Shown here in pieces: positions 56,047-64,000 of a stretch of 64,000 nucleotides of DNA. The number at the start of each line of letters is the position of its first letter. The first letter of the stretch is position 1. Source of the DNA: Calliphora vicina (Eukaryota > Arthropoda > Insecta > Diptera > Calliphoridae). The stretch lies in the NCBI RefSeq assembly GCF_958450345.1, contig NC_088780.1:135174226-135238225 (forward strand), in the 5' to 3' direction. The notes under the pieces are model-generated. The model was not told the origin of the DNA, made no database searches, and saw only the letters and a program-made list of their open reading frames with translations. A program made the position numbers and the translations under genes.

Positions 56047-57637
56047 AGGTGGCCTTTAATAAACAAAAGTCTAATTTTTGCCAGTCTCCTCCCCACCCCA
56101 TTTTGGTGAACATTGGTAAAAAAATCAGTTTGAATTTTTTTTGGTTAAATCCTCTCAAGTTTTGAGATGCATTTACATGGGGAAAAATGCAATTTTTTCA
56201 GATTTTGTAAAAATTTTGCCATTAAAAAATTACTTTTGCAATTTAATTCAAAAGAATAGAAATGTGTCAGTAACACTAGTTTACAAATCAAACATTTCTG
56301 TTTGCTCATGGAATGAAACTTATATTTTTGAGAAGAGCTAGGGACGCTAGTTAATTGACCATTTTTTGTTTTTATTTTTCACCTGCCCTGAGTACTACTA
56401 ATGCATACTGTAGTGTACCGAATTGTAGTAATTAAGTATTTACATCGTTTTTGGGTACTCAACACTCTGGCGAAGCTACTCGATACTTTAAGAGTTGTAT
56501 TCTTTTGACAAATTCCAACAAAAATTAACGGGAAAAAAATAAATACTGTTTAAAAGTATATCTTTCTAGTAGATAAACGTTACTAAATCGCTATTAAATA
56601 CAAAAATCTATAGTAAAAACTATTTGAAAATGTCTTTTAGAAATTGTAAAATAAACCCAGAACATTTTTATTTTATTTGCGGAAAAATTATTCAGTCAAA
56701 TCGAGGTTTTCCTATAACACAAACACTGCAAAATGCTTATTTACATTAAAAAAATTCGTAAAAGCTTTAGATAAGACAAAACCAGCATTTCAATATTTAT
56801 GCAGCGTGTTCCCGAGTCTTTCTGAGGCTAAACTAAAAGAAGGGATATTTGTGGGTCCTCAAATAAGAAAAATTTTGGTTGATACCAAATTTGAGTCTCT
56901 ATTAACCGATGTTGAAAATGCAGCATAGAATTCTTTTAAATTTCTTATTCAAGAATTTTTGGGGAATAAGAAAAGTCAAAATTACAGAGATATTGTTGCG
57001 AATTTATTACATAATTTTGAACTGATGGGTGTAAATATATCCCTCAAACTTGACTTTTTACATTCCCATGTGGATTTTTTCCCGGAAAAACTAGCACACA
57101 TGAGTGACGAACATGGAGAACGTTTCCATCAAGATTTGAAGTTTTTCGAGAGGAATTATCAAGGTTTTTGGGATCAGAATAAGCTGGGAGACTACTGTTG
57201 AAGTGTCGCGAAGGAGACAAATGAAAATAATTATAAAAAAGAGGACTAAACACTTTACTTTTAATTTTTTTGTCCTAATTTAATGTACATTTTTATATGT
57301 TTCGTTTTTAATAAATATCTCAAAAGTTTGACGTCCAGGATTATTTTAATATTTTCCGAAGTTAGAAGACCTAAATACACAAATCCCCATATGTTTCAAT
57401 TCATGAGCAAAACCCTTGTAAACTAGTGTAATTATCGTTCTAATGAGATATAAGTAAAGTAAACAAATTGCATTTGTTCCCCCTGTAAATGCATGTCAAA
57501 TCATGAGAGGGCTTACGTCACGTCTTGGCCCCAACCGATTTACCAACAATTTTTCAGTATAATTTTTTTTTTACCAAAGTTCACTAAACTGGGGGGTGAG
57601 ACTGGCAAAAATCTAACTTTTGTTTATAGAGCCGACC
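56047..57637 (+). mobile_element. F3 element carrying a transposase-like relic
   Basis: The left arm (56047-56289) starts AGGTGGCCTTTAATAAACAA after TA. The right arm (57415-57637) is its inverse, including GACTGGCAAAAATCTAACTT, GGGCTTACGTCACGTCTTGG and TTGTAAACTAGTGTAATTA. Each arm is about 225-240 bp. Between them lies a coding relic absent from the other four F3 copies, making this the least-reduced F3 known here. The right end abuts an F1 fragment. Confidence 0.75.
56630..57249 (+). pseudogene. internally deleted, widespread arthropod repeat-encoded protein (probable transposase)
   Basis: An ATG at 56630 gives MSFRNCKINPEHFYFICGKI to QSNRGFPITQTLQNAY, resembling the N-terminal Cys-containing block of this family. 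A frameshift and large deletion follow. The frame then reads LKKFVKALDKTKPAFQYLCS, VFPSLSEAKLKEGIFVGPQI, a TAG in place of Trp at 56926, LGNKKSQNYRDIVANLLHNF, LGVNISLKLDFLHSH-like text (with M for L), MSDEHGERFHQDLKFFERNY and QGFWDQNKLGDYC with TGA in place of Trp. From memory, the EHGERFHQD family is common as uncharacterised repeat proteins in arthropods and other animals. Its place between F3 arms suggests it is the F3 transposase. This copy is dead. Confidence 0.75.
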
Positions 57638-57786
57638 AGCCAGACGGACGGACGGACCGCCGTCGTTTAAACGACTCAGAAAGTGATTCTGAAACGAACG
57701 TTGGAACAATATTTTTGCATTTTACAAACATCTGCACAAATCCAATATACCCTCCCCACTATGGCGGTGTAGGTTATAAATACACC
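57638..57786 (-). mobile_element. F1 fragment, 5' part, minus strand
   Basis: CCAGCCAGACGGACGGACGG, GTTTAAACGACTCAGAAAGT and CAATATACCCTCCCCACTAT then GGCGGTGTAGG are the inverted F1 5' end. It is joined directly to the F3 right end. Confidence 0.75.
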
Positions 57787-58606
57787 AGACCATTTGCAGG
57801 CATGACTACATTCACTCTTACAAAGTGAATCTAGATCTGATTGCACATGGAACATTAATTAGTATTGTAATCCGAATTGCCGAGAATTGCAAGGACATCC
57901 TCTTTACAGTTGTCAGGGGTTCACTATTACCTCAAGTGTATTGTTCACGGTAGTTATAGGCGTTCTTAAATGGGTAAGCTATTATGAATTATGAATTGTG
58001 AATATTGAAATTATCAGCAATTATCCAGAATCTTGGGCATGAAAGGGTCTCGAATATATGTATTTGTCTTAGTGGGAGAAAATTCTTTGGAATTTGTCTC
58101 CGTCTTTGCTAATAATCAATCATATGTTAAAATTCATACAAGATATTTTTCAAAAAGTGTATCAACTTATTTTGTGAATTTTACACTGAAGTTTAGCTGC
58201 ATATTTTTAAACCTACTGCAATTCCAACCAGTTTTAAAAACACATGTACTACTATATGGCTTAAATAAATTTATTTTATAGCACTCACAAAAAGAACAGG
58301 CCATTTAAATCGATGTCTAAAAAAAATATCATCATAAAAATTTACATTCAATTTCCATAAAAACATCATATATGTATTTTGCATTGGCAAACATTTTCAA
58401 ATCCATAACTTTTTCAATTTTATTGTTTGTTATACAGTTTGCAAAAAATTAACATTATTTTTTTATTTTGTTGTCGTTTTACATATTACAAAAACAAAAT
58501 AATAACAATAACCACAATAATAACGAAAACCTGGGTCATTAAGCGAATTGCCTAATATTTCAAAATGTATTATAAGCAGGGCAACCAAAAATATGTTTTA
58601 AAACAA
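57787..58606. other. intergenic sequence, no recognised gene
   Basis: An 82-codon frame at 58033-58281 lacks any motif. The text is otherwise AT-rich with AATAACAATAACCACAATAA near 58500. Confidence 0.4.
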
Positions 58607-59935
58607 GTAAGAAAATATGGACCATATAATACCCTACACTAAGTAAATGAGCAATATATTATTTTTTTCAAAATTTATTTTCGTCTATGATTTATAATGT
58701 GATTTTCGGCAGCGGGCCTTATATGGGAGCTATGACTAATTATGGACCGAAGTATATAAAACCTATTTGGAGCGAAATTTGTGTAGATACTAGGGTATTC
58801 GATTTTTCTCTTGTTCGAATAAAACGAATAATTCGAATAAGAGATTTTAACTTGTTCGAATAATTCAATCATGCGTTTAAAATTAATCGAATTATTCGAA
58901 TAATTTATTTTTTTTAAAAAAACTGAAGAATGAAGTTATGATGTCGGTATTTTAATATTTTATTGTTGAAGGAAAACAAAAAATAACGTTTAAGTTAACA
59001 ATTCAAGTATTGATAATGTTAAAAAAAATTCGAAAACAAAGTCCATCATTAAATTTTCAACAGAAATATTCTGATCAGATTAAGTCCCGAACAATCTACA
59101 AAACAATTGACTAGCAAACCCTTTAGTTTCCGTTTTGGAGCTATGCTTTAAAAAATTTGAGCTAGTTGGACATGATCCTGAATTCAAATACAATATTAAC
59201 GTATTAAGAACTTTTTATGTCGTTCATTAATTCGGGTTTTAAATTGAGTAACTAATGCTTTAGTAAATTAATTATTCACTATTTCTAAATTATTTATAAC
59301 AAATTTTATTATACATCAAGCTCTATCAACGTTGCCGAATCTTTGCTTCATAAAGTGGTCTTGGGGAATTACACAATACAGGGAATCTGTCCAAAGTTTG
59401 ATATCATTGTCAGTGAACGTGGCTAATTTGAAGTCAGGCAGGGCATGATTGCCGCATTTACAAATACGTAAATAGTTTATTACCATGTTAGACAAAGATG
59501 TTCAACGATATTCAAAATCGTGTATAAGACGATGGAGTTCGTCTTTTCTTGCAACAAAACGTTAGTTTGCAATATTTGTGCTTATCATTCGATTTATTAA
59601 ATAGTTTGCAAATTAGTCGAATGAATACTCTAGTAGATACCTATATGAATTAAACAGTTATGACCGATAAAGTCCAATTTCGGGATTACATTTGTATGGG
59701 AGCTCGGTGAAATAATGAACCGATTTCAGTCAGTTTCAATAGTCTTCGTCCTTGGGTCGAAATAATAATGTACCAAATTTTATTTCTTCAAAATTGCGAC
59801 CTATACTTTGCGTCCAAGGTTTACATGGACAGCCAGACGGACGGGCAGTGGGTGTTATACTAATATTTTTGGGCGTTACAAACATCTGTATAAACGCATA
59901 ATAGCCTCCCCACTATGGTGGTGTAGGGTATAAAA
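58607..59935 (-). mobile_element. F1 repeat, minus strand, split by a hAT-like element
   Basis: AACAAGTAAGAAAATATGGA starts the inverted 3' end. 58784 continues at 59642 across the insertion. It ends CCTCCCCACTATGGTGGTGT then AGGGTATAAAAA. The 3' hairpin has decayed. Confidence 0.8.
58792..59633. mobile_element. hAT-like element (subfamily A), 842 bp
   Basis: TAGATACT at 58784-58791 and TAGATACC at 59634-59641 form an 8-bp target duplication with one change. Ends AGGGTATTCGATTTTTCTCT and, inverted, CTAGAGTATTCATTCGACTA. AATAATTCGAATAA-type subterminal repeats replace the CGGTTAATCG repeats of subfamily B. It is the intact relative of the copy at position 5. Non-coding. Confidence 0.8.
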
Positions 59936-59941
59936 ACGAAA

Positions 59942-61091
59942 AATATGCTCTTGAAATATACAAAATATGCACAAAATAAATAATTCGTTTCAACTGAATT
60001 CGTAAAATACAGAGTTCATAAATTAAATTTTGTTATTATAGGTTTGTATTTCAATTATAATATTAATTTAAGGTCTGTTCATTTACTTTCCCAGTAAATA
60101 CTTGCAACGAGAGAATAAAATCAAAATTTACAAAATTACCCTCTTAAATTCTCAAAAATAGTAAAAAGTAAATGAACGCTTTTTCAGTAACAATTGTTTT
60201 ATACACAAAATTTTCTTATTTTATTCCTTTTAAAATGTATAAATACTCACACTTTCTTCAATTTTATTGAAAATTCTTTTTTTCACTTTTTTTTCACCAC
60301 AAAAATAAAATTGTAAATAAATAAACAATAACACAAAACATATGAAATATAAGCTGCTAACTATTACGAGTTCAAAATATAACTTGTAATAGTTTGCAAC
60401 GAGAGAACACTCTCTAAAATTTATACGTTCTTGATTTTTTCTCTACTTGCAAGTTTTCTGAGTTAATGAACGCTTTTCCAGTAACAATTGTTACTAACTA
60501 GTAACAACTTTTAGTTATTGAACATAGCTTTAAATACATCCATAATTCGCTACTATAAAAAGAAAATCCGTTATTGTTTTACATTTTCGTAGAGTTTCTT
60601 TTACAACCTTTATCTATAGATTTGTCACATACTTTAAACTAAATAATAGTTCAAGAATCTTGTTGTAATTAGTGGCATTAGATTCCAGATAAAATTCTGA
60701 AAATATTTCTAAGCTTTACAAGACAGATTTACATTTGAAATTATGTTGTACAAATGTTCATATGAATCCTTTATAGTCGATGGAAAGCGCATGTCATTTT
60801 CTCGGCATCAAAGATTTTAAATGTGGAAATAGTTGAATGATGTAATCCACAAAATACCAACTGAGACAATTCCTATATTTCTAAATTTCTCATACATTAT
60901 TTTGTCTATCGATATCTATGTATCTTCGATACAATCTAAAGTTGTTTGAACTAATCGAGGATTTCAATGGAACTTTATATAGTGACAAATTTTCGAATAG
61001 TTGTTTATTACTAGAAAACTTTATTTATGTTTTACAAACTGCAAATGCCCAAGCATAATTGTGTTAAGAAACTTTAACTTTTAGATTTCGT
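59942..61091. other. AT-rich sequence with duplicated block
   Basis: TAAATGAACGCTTTTTCAGT then AACAATTGTT (about 60171-60198) and TTAATGAACGCTTTTCCAGT then AACAATTGTT (60463-60490) form a direct repeat, and CTTGCAACGAGAGAATA recurs as GTTTGCAACGAGAGAACA. This is probably a degraded MITE pair. No gene recognised. Confidence 0.45.
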
Positions 61092-61494
61092 TTTATTGGG
61101 GGCGCTGCGAATTATGGCCCCAGGAAATATGGCCCCAAAGTGGAAAACGAAAAATGACCCCAATTTTGGGTTATTATTAATTATTCATTATGAAATATCA
61201 CCCAATTTTTTTAATGAAATATCACCCCAAAATTATGAAGAATTAACCCAATGCTGAAATGAAAGATGACCCCAAATTCTGGGGTAATCCTTCTTTATGA
61301 AAAATTGGCCCAAATATATACATGTCATCTGTCACCCCAAAAATAGTTTTGACCGCCAATGAACAAGTTATAATTTAAAGTTTTGAGAATTGTTTATTCC
61401 AAAAAAATTTTAAGTAAACATTTTATAAATTAAGTCAAAAATTCATTAAAATAAGTCGAATGTAAAAAATAAGTATAAACAAAAAAGGTGGCAT

Positions 61495-61651
61495 GTCATA
61501 GTGTCCATGGACGTTATAACACTCCAAAAGGGGTCATAATGTCCATGGACATTATGAAATTTCATGTACTGTCATAATGTTCATGCATAATGTGTCACAA
61601 AGTCCATGGATACAATGACACTTTTGGAGTAACATAATGTCCATGATATTT
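61495..61651. repeat. GTCCATGGAC inverted-repeat block
   Basis: ATAGTGTCCATGGACGTTAT, TAATGTCCATGGACATTATG and CAAAGTCCATGGATACAATG, with ACACTCCAAAA and its inverse TTTTGGAGT. This is a small foldback nested in the larger element. Confidence 0.65.
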
Positions 61652-61698
61652 AAAAAATAATTTAAGTACATACGTATTTATATTTTCATTTTTAATAC

Positions 61699-61794
61699 TT
61701 TATTTGCAAGAAAGGCTTTATATAGCGAAGCCGCCTGCCGTGTTCTATGGAGGAGAAAGCGGCTTCGCTATATAAGGCCTTTCTTGTAAATAAA
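61699..61794 (+). repeat. 96-nt hairpin, 36-bp stem, 24-nt loop
   Basis: The left arm TTTATTTGCAAGAAAGGCTT then TATATAGCGAAGCCGC pairs with the right arm with about 34 of 36 identities; one of the two mismatches is a G-U pair in RNA. It may be a tiny palindromic MITE, or a precursor-like small-RNA hairpin. Confidence 0.75.
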
Positions 61795-62124
61795 TGATTA
61801 AAAAATATTGTTGTTTTATGAAATGAAAAATAGCCCTAAAACATTTCCTTATTTTGAGGCATTTCTTCATCTCTGAGTAAATGTAAAATCGCTCTAAAGA
61901 ACAAATGTAAAAAGTCCCCAAAAAATCAAAAATAAGGCCCCAAATTTTCGTGTTGTTGTGCCCTTTATTATTTTTTGGGGTCATTTTTCGTTTTCCACCT
62001 TGGGGCCATAATTCGCAGCGCCTTTATTGGGTGTATGATTTAAAAATTAAAAAGAAAAAAAAAGATGGGGTATATTTTGAACGCGGTTTTGGTTTTTGTA
62101 CCCGTCATTTTGAAGGGTGCATTA

Positions 62125-63021
62125 GGGTGGCCCTTAATAAACGAAAGTTGTATTTTCGCCATTCTCACCCCCTGTTTGGTGAACATTAGTAAAAAAATCA
62201 TCCTGAAAAAATTTTAGGTAAATCGGTTGGGGTTAAGAAGTGCCGCAAGCCCTCTGAAGATTTGAGATGCATTTACAAGGGGAAAAATGATTTTTTTTTT
62301 CAGTTTTTGTAAAAATTTTACTTAAGAAATTACTTTTGCAATTTAATTTAAAAGAATAGAAATGTGTACGTAATTGTCGTTCTAATGAGACATAAAAAAC
62401 AGAAATTGGTCAAAAAATGTTAAAGTTATTAAAAATTCTCCAGGCCATTAACGTGTCTCGGGCAACTAGAACAAGAAATGTAGGAACACAATTAACATAT
62501 TTTGATAAATAATAAAATAAAATCTAATTTTTACTTAAAATATATCCATATTTACTTGTATATGAGTTTTTGTCTTCGTAAGATACCGTTAACCTATTCG
62601 CAGCTATGACCAAAAAAATAAAAAAATTTTAACGGCAGTTTCAAAACTCCATTTTCAAATTTTTAAAAATTTTGTTAAACAAATTTCAGAATTTTTTGCT
62701 CTCTCATTGGGATTTATTGAGAATATAATAGTGAATAAAAATATGAAAAAATATGAAAATATCTCGTACCTGCGCTATCAATTTTGCGATTTTCGAGAAA
62801 AACTAATTTGTTGGCCATATTTTGGCTAATGAGCCCAATTTCCTTACTGTTATTAATTGTAAGTTAAATCTGTTCAGAATATTATAGTCCCGGTAATTTC
62901 AAATATAGTCTGAAGGTTTTCCTAAAATCGGAAAACGTTAACCCTTAAATCGTGAAGGTCAAGGTCAAATTTTTCAATATTTGGAATTTTTAATCCAACT
63001 TTCGTTTATTTAGGGCCACCC
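62125..63021. mobile_element. F3 element with TA duplication, asymmetric copy
   Basis: The left end GGGTGGCCCTTAATAAACGA and right end (inverted) GGGTGGCCCTAAATAAACGA are flanked by TA (62123-62124; 63022-63023). The left arm is nearly complete, the right arm is reduced to about 35 bp. It carries AGGTCAAGGTCA at 62956 instead of the spaced form. Non-coding. Confidence 0.85.
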
Positions 63022-63052
63022 TAGGGTACATATATTTTATTGAACATTGTGA

Positions 63053-63710
63053 ATGTGTTCCATGGACGTTGAAAGTACGAGAAATGGTTTGTGTGGTTCA
63101 GAAGTGGTGATTTTGACACGAAAGACAAATATCGGCCAGGCCAGCCAAAAAACTTGGAACACCAAGAATTGTAGGCATTACTCCGCGAGTACTGTTGTCA
63201 AACTCAACAAGAGCTTGCAAAATCAAGGGAGCTACTCAATCAGAAATTTCAAAATATTTGCAATCAGCAGGATTCATCCGAAAGCAGGGAAATTGGGTAC
63301 CATGCAAATTGAAGCTGAGAGACCTTGCTAGTCGATGTTTTATGTCTGCAATCATTCTTGCCTCTGTATTTGGTGGGAGCAACAGGGTGCTATCTATTAT
63401 GAGCTGCTGAAATCTAACCAGGCCATCACAGCTAGTTTTGGCCGAAAAACACCCAGAATGTAATATTTCGTCATGAAAACACTCGGCCACATGTTTCAAT
63501 ACCTGTTAAAAACTATTTAGAATAAAGTGGTTGGGAAGTTTATAGGCCAGTCCGTGTACCGTCCGACTACTATTTCTTTCGATTGATGCAAACGCTCTCT
63601 CTGGGATACCCTTCACTTTGGAACAGATATTGACTTGATTCGTTCATGGGCTCAAAAGGTAGAAGAAAATGTTTGTGTGTATAAAATACGAATTAAGTAA
63701 GATATAAAAA
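63053..63710 (+). pseudogene. mariner transposase, degenerate
   Basis: Frames in order give YEKWFVWFRSGDFDTKDKYR, PGQPKNLEHQEL (then a stop), TQSEISKYLQSAGFIRKQGN, WVPCKLKLRDLASRCFMSAI, WWEQQGAIYYELLKSNQAIT, then FRHENTRPHVSIPVKNYLE, RVPSDYYFFRLMQTLSLGY and DIDLIRSWAQKVEENV. This is the full order of mariner (mauritiana/irritans-like) transposase, but about 85 residues holding the first catalytic Asp (GDEKW-type block) are deleted, and the second Asp is Glu in RHENTRPH. The third catalytic position appears in PSDYYFF. Several frameshifts and stops. It abuts an F3 copy and no mariner terminal repeats were found. Confidence 0.9.
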
Positions 63711-63856
63711 AGAAAGAAAATGGAATGAAAAAAAATATTCAACCCAAATATGAAAATACATATGAAAAATATGCTTTAAAATGAGAAATATGCTAAAATA
63801 TGCTGTAAAAAATTATGCCAAAATACATAAAATTGTCTGAAGCGGACAACTAACTT

Positions 63857-63985
63857 AAGGTCTAGTTAGTTTGTACGTTCCGTTCCGTTCCGAATCAGCT
63901 GTTTTGTTTTTAGCATAGGGAAAGTTGTGTATGTCGTTAGAACAGAAACGTTACAGAACGCAAAAACTAATGGAGCCTTTATATG
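63857..63985. mobile_element. possible short MITE
   Basis: GGTCTAGTTAGTTTGTACGT and, inverted from the right, GGCTCCATTAGTTTTTGCGT both lead into TTCCGTT/TTCTGTAACG. Identity is about 75% over 28 bp, and the window ends soon after. Confidence 0.35.
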
Positions 63986-64000
63986 TTTATACGACACACA

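Larger units (their letters stand above)
61101..62022. mobile_element. foldback/MULE-like element with perfect 9-bp target duplication
   Basis: TTTATTGGG occurs at 61092-61100 and 62023-62031. The ends GGCGCTGCGAATTATGGCCC and its inverse match, and GGAAAACGAAAAATGACCCC follows in both arms. Nine-bp duplications with long inverted ends are typical of Mutator-like elements. Inside are decayed ATCACCCC/TGACCCC repeats, an inverted TCATAGTGTCCATGGAC pair (61495-61651) and a strong hairpin at 61699. There is no transposase. Confidence 0.75.

Noticed and set aside
61745..62189. Two frames of 79 codons on opposite strands
   Set aside because: Both lie across the inverted ends of the foldback element and the start of F3; they are repeat sequence.

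Overview
This window looks like non-coding, repeat-packed DNA from a fly (Diptera, probably Schizophora, possibly a calyptrate). It is very AT-rich and holds no long intact protein gene. The main taxonomic clues are two abundant dispersed repeats whose end sequences and core motifs (AAACAAGTAAG, a small hairpin, a TACCCT box, GAGTCGAT plus a GTCC/GGCT-type tract, TATAAAGTATATATA) match the Drosophila INE-1/DINE-1 (Helentron-derived) plan. Other clues are remnants of mariner, Tc1, P-like and non-LTR elements of fly type. All family names are from memory of motifs; no database search was possible.

Layout. 1-7.1 kb: hAT-like remnant, possible piggyBac-like piece, two inverted copies of a CCCAATAAGC-ended element, an INE-1-like copy (called F1) broken by other repeats, and a small MITE. 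7.7-14.4 kb: two large arrays of one 35-bp satellite in opposite orientation, with a decayed array between them. 15.7-16.3 kb: a P-element-like relic with an exact 8-bp target duplication and a broken THAP domain. 16.4-18.1 kb: repeat fragments, then two short exon-like segments. 19.8-20.9 kb: a purine tract and about 104 copies of a heptanucleotide. 21-22.2 kb: dead non-LTR retrotransposon. 22.9-29.1 kb: MITE, F1, a Tc1 relic inserted in an F2 repeat, another F2, and a foldback element (F3). 29.4-32.1 kb: a three-layer nest (piggyBac-like in hAT-like in F1). 35-43 kb: many MITEs plus F1, F3 and F4 pieces. 46-52 kb: F1 inside F4, a mariner-type relic, a 113-bp satellite with alternating A/B units, and a decayed Helitron-type helicase. 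52.5-53.6 kb: hAT-like copy and a poly(A)-tailed sequence. 56-57.6 kb: an F3 copy that carries a deleted, transposase-like reading frame. 58.6-60 kb: hAT-like element in F1. 61-64 kb: a foldback element with a 9-bp duplication, an F3 copy and a dead mariner.

Together this is a transposon graveyard. At least seven superfamilies can be ordered in time by nesting. Coding relics are all broken by stops, frameshifts or deletions. Three exon-like segments (17.9-18.1 kb plus strand; 18.6-18.8 kb and 54.5-54.8 kb minus strand) are the only hints of host coding sequence and are unproven. The most notable items are the inverted 35-bp satellite pair, the P-like relic, the F3 element with its likely transposase remnant, the reciprocal F1/F4 nesting with a natural empty site, and DR1-type hormone-receptor motifs carried by F3.
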